The position numbers were made by a program, and so were the translations under genes. The notes beneath the pieces were generated by a model. The model saw only the letters and a program-made list of their open reading frames with translations. It had not been told where the DNA came from and did not search any database. From Elephas maximus indicus (lineage: Eukaryota; Chordata; Mammalia; Proboscidea; Elephantidae), in NCBI RefSeq assembly GCF_024166365.1, contig NC_064841.1:27830001-27894000 (forward strand): 64,000 nucleotides of DNA, given 5' to 3'. Below, piece after piece: positions 12,016 through 23,186 of the stretch. Within the stretch, counting starts at the first letter, position 1. Every line of letters begins with the position of its first letter.

Positions 12016-12799
12016 TTATGAGACTATTTCTTTAAAAAAGCAAGTGCTTCTTTCAAGTTTTTTTCTTTGTTATTACAAAATGATTGAATTACCATGCAGG
12101 TTATCTGTGTTTAGACTGCCTTTACATGGACAGGGAAGAGAAGGGGCTTAGGATCACAGTTCATTAAGTGTTAGAGCTAAAAGGGAACTTTTGTCGACCT
12201 AGTTTAAGCCCTTAATATTTTTGATTATGAAAAACAAATAAAAACAAACAACAACAACAAACGGAGGCCCTGGAGATTAGCTGACCAAACCCAAGTGTAG
12301 TCAGAGGTAGCACTGGGTCATTGTCATGTCTCCCCGGCTAAAACACGTATTCTTTCAGATCCAAGACGGTGTCTCATGCTTCTTTACATTTCCTTTAATC
12401 CCCAAAAGACTAATAGGCACATACAATACTCTCTATGCTTGTGTATCAACACTGTCATTATACTAAGCTGGTGGTAGAGGCTAAAAGCATTAAACTTTTC
12501 CAAAAAAGGACAAGTATTAATTTAATGGCCCCAGGTCCACAAATAATTCTTTTAAAAGATTAACATATTTTGGTAAAAGAATTCCTAATTTCAGACAGTA
12601 TCATCAAGGAAAGCAACCAGGTGGTTATGCAACATGCTCTGATTTAGAATTGAAAGGAATCAATTATCTAGAGCTAGAGAAAACACTAGAGATTATCTAG
12701 TACAAACTTTTAATTTTGAAGATAAGGAAATAAAAGAAAGGACAAAAATAACCAAGACCTTCTTGAAGAAAAAAGTGAGAAGACTTTTTTAGAAGACAG
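12016..12799. other. No gene; possible ancient MIR/L2 traces
   Basis: Contains an AAC-rich patch (about 12250-12262) and two short stretches (about 12160-12350 and 12670-12740) that loosely resemble old mammalian-wide repeats. Nothing coding is recognised. Confidence 0.4.
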
Positions 12800-13200
12800 T
12801 GTAGTGTTGTTAAGGCAACAGGCACATAGATCAACAGACAGAACAAGGAACTCAGAAAAAGATTCGTGCATATACAGACACCTTATAGATGAGTTATTGA
12901 TATGGATGGGGAAAACGGTGCATTTATCAGTAAAAGGTTCTGGGATGGTCAGCTATCCATATGGAGGAAAAATAGCATGTTACATTGTACCTTATTTCGT
13001 ACCAAAAATAAAAAATCAATTCCAGGCATTTAAAGGCGTAAATGTTAAGCCCTAAATAAGTGGAGTTATATACACTGTTCATGACTTGGAGTAGGAATTT
13101 CTTAAAACATAAAAATTACAAACCATAAAGAAATAGATTAATAAATTTGACTTAATTAAAATTAATAATGCCTGCTTATTAAAATACACCATTAAAAGAA
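12800..13200 (+). mobile_element. L1M ORF2 fragment
   Basis: Decayed L1 ORF2 segment on the + strand; 'ggcacatagatcaacagacagaac' corresponds to the conserved region around RDIDQWNRTE in ORF2p. It probably joins the L1M sequence resuming near 15770, with later insertions between them. Confidence 0.6.
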
Positions 13201-14095
13201 TGAAGTTGGAGGCAAGACAGCGACATAAGCAGCTGCATGTTCCCCTCTCCCCATAACAAAACCTGAAAAAATCAAGCAGAAATTGGTGAAACCAAGTCTC
13301 AGAACTCTGGAAACCAGTCAGAGTTACAGCGTCTAAGTGAATGTTGAATCAAGAAAAAGCTGACTTTCAAATGGTAGGAAAACTTTTCTATCATAGGTGC
13401 TCTTCCTTCTCCTCACCTCTGTGCCAATGGATGTGTGGCAGTGCCAGCAGGGCAGGTGGTGACCCATAGACGATGTTGCCAGAGAGAAGCCCACTCTTTG
13501 GCACAGGTGTTTACAAAGCAGACTTACCTTTGCTGGTGGATTGTTGAGTGTGACTGTTTATTTCTGTGTCAGGACATCCTCCTGGTTAAGAGAACTTCAG
13601 CACTCCCTCAGGACTGGGAGGGAAGCATGCAATACCCACAGGCTGTGGCCACCCTGAATAACCTGGGATTAATTAGCGTGACTGAAGCGTACACTAGGGT
13701 TGAATTGCCTAATGGTTGAAGGAGAAGGGCTTGTTTGAGAGTTTCTTGCACAATTTAGAACTTTCCAGAGCACCTTGTAGTTACACCTAATGGTAGATTA
13801 GGAAGTTTTAGAGGTCCATTCCTCCACCAAAACAACAATTGCAGTAGCAGGAGCAGCTGGAACTGTTAAAAAAAATAATCAAAACTCAAAGAAATTGAAA
13901 CATAAGGTTCATTTCGAGCAGTTATTCTATATGCATATAGGGACACCATTCTGATTCAAAAAAAGCAAATGGCTCAAAATAGGCTAGTTACAACGAAGCT
14001 TATAAAAAGAAGAGGAAGAACAGGAACAGGAAATTAACCATTTTTTTTTTAATGGTAATGTGATTGATTGAACCCTGTCCCAGCCTCCACCCCCC
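13201..14095. other. Unclassified, possibly old L1 5' region
   Basis: Begins 'gaggcaagacagcgacataag', reminiscent of old L1 5'UTR starts, but I cannot confirm it. The 94-codon frame at 13435-13719 has no recognisable domain. Confidence 0.35.
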
Positions 14096-14798
14096 TTTTT
14101 TTTTTTAAATAATTTTTATTGTGCTTTAAGTGAAAGTTTATAAATCAAATCAGTCTGTCACATAAAAGCTTAAATACACCTTACTCCATACTCACAGTTA
14201 CTCTCCCCCTGAGTCAGCTCGCTCCCTCCTTCAAGTCTCTCCTTTCGTGACAGTTTTGCCAGTTTCTAACCCTCTCTACCCTCCTATCTCCCCTCCAGAC
14301 AGGAGATGCCATCACAGTCTCAAGTGTCCACCTGATACAAGTAGCTCACTCTTCATCAGCATCTCTCTCCAACCCATTGGCCAGTCCCTTCCATGTCTGA
14401 TGAGTTGTCTTCGGGAATGGTTCCTGTCCTGGGCCAATAGAAGGTTTGGGGACCATGACTGCCGGGATTCTTCTAGTCTCAGTCAGACTATTAAGTCTGG
14501 TCTTTTTATGAGAATTTGGGGTCTGCATTCCACTGTTCTCCTGCTCCCTGAGAGGTTCTCTGTTGTGCTCCCTGTCAGGGCAGTCATCGGTTGTGGCCGG
14601 GCAGCATCTAGTTCTTCTGGTCTCAGGATGATGTAAGTCTCTGGTTCATGTGGCCCTTTCTGTCTCTTGGGCTCATAGTTATCGTGTGACCTTGGTATTC
14701 TTCATTCTCCTTTGATCCAGGTGGGTTGAAACCAATGGCTGCATCTTAGATGGCCGCTTGTTAGCATTTAAGACCCCAGACGCCACACTTCAAAGCCC
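14096..14798 (-). mobile_element. L1 3'UTR, inverted
   Basis: Reverse copy of the 3'UTR of the same L1 lineage as the full-length element at 31710-39466. The order of matching blocks is the exact reverse of 38765-39466, from the poly(T) and AAGTTTATAAATC end to the TAAGACCCCAGACGCCACA end. It contains no ORF2 part, so it is a strongly 5'-truncated insertion. Confidence 0.93.
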
Positions 14799-15002
14799 CA
14801 CCCCCACTTTTACTGAGATCAGCTAATATACTAGGTGGCCTCTGGCCGGGTTGCTAGACATTTGGCCCTCCACTCACCTGCAGCTACAAGAGCTTTTGAA
14901 ATTTAAGTAATACTGGAGTCTTTTTCATTAAATCATGAGGTAACGGTTTTATTTTTGACTAAAATTTACTTTGCTGTAGAGCAGCTTCCTTGAGTCAACT
15001 AT

Positions 15003-15421
15003 TTCAGGAGGTAACATATGATCGAGAACCCGATGGTACCGAAGGAAGAAGTCCAAGCTGCGCTGAAGGCATTGGTGAAAAACAAGGCTCTAGGAATTGA
15101 CAGAATAACAATCTGAGGCGCTTCAAAAAACACATTCAATGCTGGAAGACCTCACTCGTCTATGCGAAGATATTTGGAAGACAGCTACCTGGCCAACAGA
15201 CTGGGAGAGATCCATGTTTGTGCCCAGTCCAAAGAAAGGTGATCCAAAGGAATGCAGAAATTATCAAACAATATCATTAATATAACATACAAGCAAAATT
15301 TTGTTGGAGATAATTCAAAAATGGCTGCAGCCATACATTGAAGAGAACTGCCAGAAATTTAAGCTGGATTATGAAAAAGACATGGAGCGAAAGATATCAT
15401 TGCTGATATCAAGATGGATCA
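15003..15421 (+). mobile_element. RTE-clade LINE, internal RT fragment
   Basis: Matches the RT-domain DNA of the other RTE copies ('gaggtaacatatgatc', 'aaaaacaaggctctaggaattga', 'ggccaacagactggga') and stops abruptly at 15421 where an LTR begins. Both ends are missing and frames are broken. Confidence 0.85.
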
Positions 15422-15754
15422 TGTAGCTGCAGGGGCTGGCGAACCCCAGATCCGCAGGTAGGAGCGCAGGGCTCCCACTCTCAGACTGTGAAGATTGATG
15501 AATCTCAAGGTCTGCAGATAAGGTGATAGCTCAAGCCCAAGAGCCAGAGGTCAGATGAACAGGAGGCAGCCACAGGATCCAGAGTGAGCAAAAAAGCCAG
15601 AATGTCTGCTTATAGTTAGATGCAGGTCACACCTCCAAGGAAATTCCCTTTCAACTGACTGGCTACTCACAGCAGATTCAATCATAGGAGTGATCACGTA
15701 TAAACACTGAAAATCATGGCCCAGCCAAGTTGACACACAATCTTAACCATCACA
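15422..15754 (-). mobile_element. LTR-type repeat, antisense
   Basis: A 333-bp segment with the look of an antisense LTR, ending AACCATCACA at 15754 (TGTGATGG at the LTR start on the minus strand). It resembles a repeat I associate with MaLR/ERVL LTRs, including the phrase 'catggcccagccaagttgacac'. It interrupts the RTE piece or abuts its end. Confidence 0.6.
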
Positions 15755-15769
15755 TTCATCAAAATTCAA

Positions 15770-16915
15770 AACTTTTGTGGATCAAATGATTTTAACCAAC
15801 AAAGAGACAACCTATAGGAGAATTATTTGGAAACTATATATCTGGTAAGGGTTTAATATCCAGAATATAAAAAAAAAAAACTCTTACAACCCAACAACAA
15901 CAAAAAACAAACAACCCAATAAAAAAAAATGGGCAAAGGACTTGAATAGACATTTCATCAAAGAAGATATACAAATGACCAATAAACACAAGAGAAGATG
16001 CTCAACAGCGTTAATCATTAGGCAAATGCAAATCAAAATCTCCCTAAGATACCACTTCACCCCCACCAGGATGGCTATTACCAGAAAAGCAAAATAACAA
16101 GTGTTGACAAGGATGTGGAGAAATTGGAACCCTCATGCATTGCTAGTGGGACTGTAAAGTGGTGCAGCTACTGTGGAAAATAGTATGATGATTCCTCAAA
16201 AAGTTAAACATAGAACTACCATAAAAAAAAAAAAAAAAAGAACTACCATAGGATCTAGCAATTCCACTCCTAGGTATCTATCCAAAAAACTGCTTGAAGG
16301 GACTCAAGCAGATACATATAAAACAATATTCATTGCAGCATTATTCACAATAGCTATAAGGTGGGAACAACCCAAGTGTCCACCAAGTGTCCATCAAGAA
16401 ATGAACGGATAAATGAAATGTGGTATGTATATGTACACACACACAAGGGAATATTATTCTTCCATAAAGAGAAATGAGTTCTGATATATGCTCTGATGCG
16501 GATGAACCTTGAAAACAATATGTTGAGTGAACTAAGTCAGACCAAGTGGGATTTATTTCAGGAATTCAAGGGTAGAACAATATCGCAAGACCCTCTTACA
16601 TGAAATAAATAAATAAACCATAAAGGAACAAATATTGCATGACCCTCTTATATGAAATATATGGAATAGGCAAATGCATAGAGACCAAAGTTTATTAGTG
16701 GTTATCAGGGGTGGGTGGGAGGTGGAAAATGAAGAAGTGTTGGTAAGAGGTACTGAGTTTCTGTTAAGAGTGATGAAAAAATTGTAAATGGATAGTGGTG
16801 ATGGTGGCACAACATGGTTAAGTAATTAATGCCACCGAATTGCACACATAAAAATGGTTGAAATGGCTAATGTATTGTAATATATATATATATTTCAGCA
16901 CACACACACACAAAA
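15770..16915 (+). mobile_element. L1M 3' region
   Basis: Old L1 ORF2 C-terminus and 3'UTR on the + strand: 'gggcaaaggacttgaatagacatttc', 'ccaccaggatggctatta', 'ggatctagcaattccactcctaggtat'. It is heavily mutated, contains an A-tract insertion at 16224-16238, and ends in TA and CA microsatellites near 16880-16912. Confidence 0.85.
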
Positions 16916-17862
16916 TTTAAAAGAGAATGAAAAGACAATCCACAAAGATACCAGAGATATTTGCTACATATATAAAAAACAAAGGACTAGGATTCAGAAT
17001 AGATTCAGAATGTCCATAGATCAATAAGAATGAAACAATCCACTAGAAAAAAAAAAATGTTTAAACCCCCCCAAAAAAGCAACAACAACAAAAAAACTTG
17101 AGCAGGTGCTGCACAGAAGATGGAACGCTGAGTGTACATAAATATATCAACAAATGTTCAACCTCATTATAAGGAAATGCAAATTAAAGCCGTAATGACA
17201 TTTCATTGTATACTGACCCAAACCCATTGCCGTCAAGTCAATTCCAACTCATATACTGACCAGGTGCAAAAAAAAAAAAAAAAAAAAAACTCCTACAATA
17301 CCAAGCATTGGTCAGCATGTGGTGGCACAGAACTCTTTCACTGCAGGTAGGATTGCAAATTGGCACTAACACTTGGAAGCTTTACCTAATAAGGTGACAA
17401 GAACATAATCTACAACCCGGGTAAATACATGTGCATCAGGGAAGGTGTATAAGAATGTTCATGGCAGCATTAACTAGCCAAAAAATGAGAAACCATGCAA
17501 AAGTATATTAATAGTAGAGTGGGTAAGTTGTGGAATATTTCCACAATACTAATTAACTAAAGAGCAATGAAAAATTTAACAAACGATAGCTCCATACATC
17601 AACATGGATGATACGAATAATAAGACTGAGTGAAAGAAGTAAGTCATAAAAAATATTTACAATGATTCCATTTACATAGAGTTCAGGTAGTAAAACTGTT
17701 TTTTCAAAAACAAGAAACCAGTTATCACAAAAGTCAAGATAGCAAGGTTCTCTGGGAGCAGGATAATGAAAGGGGATGAGATCAGGGAGGCAGTGTCCAA
17801 GTCACTGGTAAGGTTCTATTTATAACCTAGGTGATAGTTTCATGGCTTTATGAGTGTTGCTT
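16916..17862 (+). mobile_element. L1M 3' region, second fragment
   Basis: Another old L1 ORF2/3' segment ('caacctcattataaggaaatgcaaat', 'ctttcactgcaggtaggattg', 'gcagcattaactagcca'). It is interrupted by a 33-bp SINE stub at 17219-17251 and an A-run at 17269-17289. Frames are destroyed. Confidence 0.75.
17219..17251 (-). mobile_element. 33-bp AfroSINE stub with TSD
   Basis: Only the 3'-terminal 33 bp of an AfroSINE (CAAACCCATTGCCGTCAAG...CAACTCA on the + strand), flanked by an exact 10-bp duplication TATACTGACC (17209-17218 and 17252-17261). It is an extreme 5' truncation that still shows the marks of retrotransposition. Confidence 0.88.
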
Positions 17863-17873
17863 AAATTATACAT

Positions 17874-18008
17874 ACAAAACCCAAACTCACTGCTGTTGAG
17901 TCGATTCCGACTCATAGTGACCCTATCAGACAGAGTAGAACTGCCCCATAGGGTTTCCAAGGAGCAGCTGGTGGATTTGAACTGCTGTCCTTTAACTACT
18001 GCACCACC
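17874..18008 (-). mobile_element. AfroSINE-type SINE, reverse
   Basis: Reverse AfroSINE beginning AAAACCCAAACTCACTGC and ending ACTGCACCACC, with an exact 11-bp duplication AAATTATACAT (17863-17873 and 18009-18019). The 5' part of the SINE is slightly shortened. Confidence 0.92.
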
Positions 18009-18034
18009 AAATTATACATGTACATGTTTTATAT

Positions 18035-18234
18035 GAAGTTCCTGGATGGCACAAACAATTAAGCACTCAACTACTGGTGAAAGGTTGGTGGTTCAAACTC
18101 ACATAGAGGTGTCTCAGAAGACAGGCTAGAGATCTGCTTCCAAAGGTCACAGCTTTGAAAATTCTATTGAGCAATTCGCTCTGTATACACGGGGTCACCA
18201 TGAGTCGAAATCGACTCAATGTCAGCTAACAACA
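18035..18234 (+). mobile_element. AfroSINE with RTE-type tail
   Basis: A 200-bp longer-form SINE (start GAAGTTCCTGGATGGCAC, internal GATCTGCTTCCAAAGG, then GGTCACCATGAGTCG) flanked by an exact 13-bp duplication ACATGTTTTATAT (18022-18034 and 18235-18247). It ends GTCAGCTAACAACA, the RTE-style tail, rather than the GGGTTTGGTTTT usual in AfroSINE. Confidence 0.92.
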
Positions 18235-18429
18235 ACATGTTTTATATCATCTTCTGTATGTATGGCTCCATGTATAATATATTTTACAATCACAAAAACA
18301 AGAAACTCAAGGACCTAAGAAATATAGTAGAAAGAATACTGGACTTGGAGTCGGAAGGTGCTATAGCATATTCAAATATTGAAAAAGAAAGGTTTCTGCA
18401 AACATTAAGTCAACTCAAGTGTTCAGTGG

Positions 18430-18551
18430 CTGCAACAATGGGCTGAAGCACAGCAACGATTACGCGGATGGTGCAGGACCAGGCAGTGTTTTGTTCTGTG
18501 GTACACAGGGCTGCTATGAGACAGGACTGACACGACGGTACCTAACAACAA
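18430..18551 (+). mobile_element. RTE-clade LINE, 122-bp 3' end
   Basis: The last 122 bp of an RTE ('ctgcaacaatgggctgaag' to ACGGTACCTAACAACAA), flanked by a 14-bp duplication CAAGTGTTCAGTGG (18416-18429 and 18552-18565). The edge with the RTE sequence overlaps the TSD by a few bases. Confidence 0.9.
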
Positions 18552-18854
18552 CAAGTGTTCAGTGGGGGGAAGAGCATTGTTGGGCAGAGGAGGTAGAGTA
18601 GTGGATAGTCTAATTTTAAAGTCCTCTGGAGAATATCATTGGATATTTTTAAGTCTGGAAATGCTTAAGCACCATAATATTGGCCAGGCATCAAGCTCTT
18701 TCTAAGCACCAGGCTCTTCATGAGCATTGTTTCATGTTATCATCACAACAAATCTAAGTGTGCATCGTTATATCTGTTCTATAAACAGGAAACCTGAGGT
18801 CCAGAGAGGTTAAATGCTTTGCTGTAATTGGTACAGTCTGAAAGGGAGACTGTA

Positions 18855-19010
18855 TAGTCCAGAACCTCTCAAAATTTACTGTGTTTATGAATCCCCTGAG
18901 ATCTTGCTAAAATGCAGATTCTGATGCAGGAAGTCTGTGATGGGACTAAGAATCTGCATTTCTGACAGGCTCCTGGGTGCTACCAGGGCTGCTGATCCAT
19001 TGACGTACTC
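18855..19010 (+). mobile_element. MER5A-like hAT-Charlie relic
   Basis: Resembles MER5A: 'gaacctctcaaaatttactg', 'cttgctaaaatgcagattctgatgcagg', 'aagaatctgcatttctgacaggctcctgggtg', 'gctgctgatcca'. An old mammal-wide non-autonomous DNA transposon, identified from memory of the consensus. Confidence 0.7.
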
Positions 19011-19024
19011 TATGTATCACGTGT

Positions 19025-19200
19025 TCTGGAATCACACTACCTGGGTTTGAACCCTGATGCCACTATGTTATAGCTTTATATCATGAGACAATTAATTTCC
19101 TTTTCTTCATCTATAAAATACGACTTACGTCCTAGGGTTGTTGGGATGTTTAAAGTTGCAATACTAATGCAGGGCTCAGAACAGTGCATGGTACTTAGTA
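19025..19200 (+). mobile_element. MIR SINE
   Basis: MIR-like core: 'cctgggtttgaaccctgatgccac', 'ttcttcatctataaaatacg', 'gggttgttgggatgtttaa'. Order and spacing match MIR. It ends with an A-run at 19201-19215. Confidence 0.75.
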
Positions 19201-19289
19201 AAAAAAAAAAAAAAATAGTAAGCACTCAGTAAATATGAGCTATTTTTAGTGATAATAAACAGCTATGTTTCTAATGGGAATTTAACTAG

Positions 19290-19971
19290 TGCTGTATAAC
19301 AAAAAGCTTTCAGAACTGCAGTGCAATGGATCACTTTTGTGTGGCCTTTCTCAACATGGTCTTGTAACGTCTACCCAAGCGATTGCATAACTGTGTAAAT
19401 AAGGCAGTTGTGGCCTACGAAGGGGATTGGTCAGTGTTGCCATCCTACTGGGCTTAAAACGAGACACCCCAGAGGCTAGAGAGGAGAGGATCCCACCACC
19501 ACCAAGGAAGAAGAGTCAGTGCGTCTTTTGGACATGGCATCCCAGTGCTGGGAGGCTCCTAGAGCCAGGAAACTGAGAGAAGGAGCCAGCTGTGGCCCTG
19601 AAGACGGCAAGACGTGGTGGCAAGGGACACCAGTGGGAGACTATGCAGTGGGCTTCCTGGCCATGAAGCAGGAAAGCTGAGCGCCCAGGTCCCTCTCGGG
19701 ACTTATTGGCAGGGGCTAGACAAACTTTGTGACACTTGCCTGAGGAGGGCAGAGGCCTAGGGCCAGGGAGAGGTATGCTTGTGAGCACAGCTGAAAAGAG
19801 GCTGTCCTGATGGAAGAACTGTATCCTGAGTGTTCCTGAGCCTGAATTGTAACCTGTTACTTCCCTAATAACCCCCCTATGCATTTGAGTATTGTCTGTG
19901 AATTCTGTGTGGTCATTGCAATGGATTATCGGACCCAGTAGAGAAGTACAGAGTATTATAGGAGGGATGGT
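19290..19971 (+). mobile_element. ERV-type LTR, probable
   Basis: A relatively GC-rich segment that reads like an LTR and ends just before a primer-binding-site-like motif at 19972. The AATAAC near 19867 could be a decayed polyadenylation signal. The 122-codon minus-strand frame here is probably chance. The left boundary is uncertain. Confidence 0.5.
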
Positions 19972-19989
19972 TGGTGTCAGAATTGGTAA
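19972..19989 (+). other. Possible retroviral primer-binding site (tRNA-Leu type)
   Basis: TGGTGTCAGAATTGG resembles the leucine-tRNA primer site used by ERV-L-like elements (TGGTGTCAGGAGTGG), with two differences. It directly follows the putative LTR, and about 150 bp of leader-like sequence follows. Confidence 0.5.
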
Positions 19990-20387
19990 AGATGGTGGAG
20001 AGAGGGAGCATGTCTGACCTCCGCCTCATAGGAATCAACCTTGGGTTGTTGATCTTGATTTTCCTTCCCCCTTGTGAAGAGAGAGAAGGTTAGACTCTGC
20101 CCTCATGCTGTTTTGTTTTGTTTTTTGTAGGAACAAACATTAATAAAAATTGCCAAAGAGAGAATTACAAGGAAGACTGCCACTGACTCAACTATAGAAA
20201 ACACTTGATTCCCAGAAGACTTACTTATATGAAGGAATAATGCCCTGTATCTTTCTACAAACCAGCTGCACTACAGTGAGAGAAAACACAGTTTTCTGAG
20301 AAAACAGCTAAGGCTGTTTTTAAAACTAACTGCATTTAAAACTACTGATCAAATCCAGACTGGCAAACACGTAGATTTTAATATAAC

Positions 20388-21235
20388 TTTTTTTTGTGTG
20401 TGTGTTTTAGGTAGAAGTTTACAGTGCAAATTAGTTTCTCCTTCAAAAATTTATACATGAATTGTTTTGTGACATTGGTTGCAATCCCTTCAATGTGTCA
20501 GCACTCTCCCTCTTTCCCTTTAGGCCCTGCGTTCCCTGTGTTCATTCATCTAGTTTTCCTGTCCTTTCCTGCCTTCTCTTTGCTTTTGGGCAGGTGTTGC
20601 CCATTTGGTCTCATGTACTTGATTGAACTAAGAAGCACTTTCCTTATGTATGTTATTGTTTTATAGTTAGCAGGCTGTCTGGGGGAGTAGTCTTAGGGGT
20701 TCCTCCAATCACTGTCAGACCAGTAAATCTGGTCGTTTTTTGTGAATTTTGATTTTCTTCTACATTTTTTTCCCACTCTGTCTGGGACCTTCTATTGTGA
20801 TCCCTGTCAGAGCAGTCAGTGGTGGTAGCCAGGCTCTACCTAGTTGTTCTGGGCTCAGGCTAGTAGAAGCTGTGGTTTATGTGGGTCGTTAGTCCTTTGG
20901 ACTAATATTTTCCTCGTGTCTCTGGTTTTCTTCATTCTGCTTTTCTCTGGACGTGATGGGACCAATAAATGTATCTTAGATGGTCACTCCTAAGCGTTTA
21001 AGACCTCAGACGCTACTCACAAAAGTAGGTCGTAGAACATTTTCTTTATGAACCACATTATGCCATTTGACCTAGATGTCCCCCATGGTCCCCAGCCCTC
21101 AGCCCCAGTAACTCTGTCCCTCAAGGTGTTTGGATGTGTCTAGAAAGTGCTGACTTCCCCCATATTGTGCGTTGTCTTTCTCTTCACCAAAGTTACCATT
21201 TATCTACTAGTTAGTGATTTTCCCTCCCCACTCCT
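20388..21235 (-). mobile_element. L1 3'UTR, inverted
   Basis: Reverse L1 3'UTR of the subfamily also seen at 4906-5400: T-run, GTGTTTTAGGTAGAAGTTTACAGTGCAAATTAG, then CAATGTGTCAGCACTCTC and further matching blocks. No ORF2 part is present. It ends at the left arm of a palindrome (21236). Confidence 0.88.
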
Positions 21236-21288
21236 CTGTTTAATGTCATAACATTTTAACTTCAAAAACATGTTATGACATTAAACAG
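21236..21288. repeat. Perfect 19-bp inverted repeat
   Basis: CTGTTTAATGTCATAACAT at 21236-21254 is repeated as its exact reverse complement at 21270-21288, with a 15-base loop. It sits at the truncated end of an inverted L1 fragment. Confidence 0.93.
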
Positions 21289-21760
21289 AATCACTGGATA
21301 ATGGTATTTTGGGGGAAATGCAAATGAGAAATAGTATGAAAATCAAGTTCCTCTCTTCTCCAACACCCTGACACATTACTATCTCTGTCATTGTCTCCCT
21401 TAGCATCACTGAGGTTACAGCTATGGAGTGGCCTTTGCTTTTCCTACCTTTATCGTCTTCCTTTATTCCCTAGTCAACCTCTAAGGTTAAATTCAGTAAG
21501 TGTAGAAAGGGTTATTTACACCACCAGTAACCTTGTCTTTTGTTAAAGGAGAAACAAGCTGATTAATTCAGTTGTAAATACACTTTCAAATGAAAACAAA
21601 TGTATGTCCTAATTACTTCTTAGCCAAAATTGTTCATAGCTCATAAAATATGTAGTTTTACAAAATTCAAATTTTGATTAAAATAGAAATTTTGTAAAGT
21701 AGACATGATCAGCTCTAAAAAGTAATTTGGACAAAATGTGGATCTTTTATGTAGTTTTTA
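21289..21760. other. No recognisable feature
   Basis: AT-rich sequence between the palindrome and a SINE. No gene or named repeat recognised. Confidence 0.5.
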
Positions 21761-21930
21761 GGAAACCCTGGTGGCCTATTGGTTAAGAGCACAGCTGCTA
21801 ACCAAAAGGTCAACAGTTTCAATCTGCCAGGTGCTCCTTGGTAACGCTATGAGACAGTTCTACCCTGTCCTTTACGGTTGCTGTGAGTTAGAATTGACTC
21901 AATGGCAACGAGTTTGGTTTGGTTTTTTGG
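21761..21930 (+). mobile_element. AfroSINE-type SINE
   Basis: Begins GGAAACCCTGGTGGCCTATTGG and ends CAACGAGTTTGGTTTGG. The flanks share TTTATGTAGTTTT (21746-21758 and 21931-21943), a 13-bp exact TSD. B-box region is degenerate (GTTTCAATC). Confidence 0.92.
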
Positions 21931-21943
21931 TTTATGTAGTTTT

Positions 21944-22744
21944 AGAAGAAATTAACATTTTTGTATTCATTAGTGAAAGCAAAATATCGTAAAGCCTTGG
22001 CCTGTTGCACTGTTCGATACAGTTCGCACATAACATGATTTTCTTCCTCTGAACACGTAGGGTAAATTTGCCATTTCCGCCTTTCCAGAAAATTCCTTCT
22101 TTACTAATGGCACAGTCTTTACATACATAAAAGAAATAGATTTTCACCACACCCAGGACTATCTTTAGTATTAGACCTAAAAAATTTTAATTTTGTAATT
22201 ACTGTATTAGCCACGTAGTTGGTATGTGCATCTTATTCCAGATTCTAGCAGTATGGGAGGCAACATGACTCTTTTTAAAAGAACTCATTATAATTGAGTG
22301 GGATGGCTGAAAAAGTAATAATCATGATCTGTCATTGCAGAAACTTACTCCAACTGCTTTCATTGGGGGATTCAATACTAGATCAGCAAAGGAGTCAGTT
22401 ACAATCTTGATATTTTGTTTTTCTCTCTACTGCTACTGGTGAGGCTCCTGCTACTGCCACAATCATTACTGCCAACAGCCAGACTCACATTTGAACTTTC
22501 ACAGGCTCCTTCTCCCTCCACCTCCCCCCTTCAAAAAAAAACCTAACAATTACATTTTATGACTGCTTTTTCTTTGGTAAAAAAGACAATATACTCCAGG
22601 TTGGATTTATCATTATATACTTATTATTATTACTATTTCCACTTTTTCTTCTGATTTTTAAAAGAAACTAAAAACATTTTCATGTGCTCCTAAAATGGTT
22701 CTTGGGTACTGTGCCTATGTGACTAATGAGTAAGTTGGCCCGGC
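21944..22744. other. No recognisable feature
   Basis: No supported gene. The minus-strand 72-codon frame (21932-22150) overlaps SINE flank and has no domain I recognise. Confidence 0.5.
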
Positions 22745-22960
22745 TAACAGGTGCTAACATACATTGTGCTAATCCGTTTACATGAATTGTCTTATTTAAT
22801 CTCCACCCAACTCTTATGACATAAATATTAGTATTATTCCCTCTTTACAGATAAGAAAACTTCAGCCTGAAGAAGGAATCACAGAGCCCTGAACCAAATC
22901 CAGGTCCTCCCAATTTCACAGTCCATGAACTTCATCACTACGCTACATTGCCTTCCAAGA
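22745..22960 (+). mobile_element. MIR SINE
   Basis: MIR-like order: 'cttatttaatctccacccaactc', 'tattattccctctttacagataagaaaac', 'aaatccaggtcctccc', 'atcactacgctacattgcc'. Old and diverged. Confidence 0.75.
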
Positions 22961-23111
22961 ACTGAACGCAATAACAAAATGCAGATTGACCGACAGTAAT
23001 GCAGATATTGGACACAATTCAAGTGTAGTCATCCTAGCTAGATACATATCAGAAGTGTTCTTTCCTCGGCTATAATCTTTACAGGAACAGATTGCAAGGC
23101 CTTCCCCCTGC

Positions 23112-23186
23112 AGAGTGGCTGGTGGGTTGGAACCACTTGCCTTTCAGTTAGCAGTCAAACGCTTAACCATTGTGCCACCAAGGATC
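23112..23186 (-). mobile_element. AfroSINE fragment, reverse
   Basis: The 5' (tRNA-related) portion of a reverse SINE: 'gtggctggtgggttggaacc', 'gttagcagtcaaacgcttaaccattgtgccacc'. The 3' half is missing. Confidence 0.75.

Noticed and set aside
19516-19884. 122-codon minus-strand frame
   Set aside because: It lies within a putative LTR and shows no domain.
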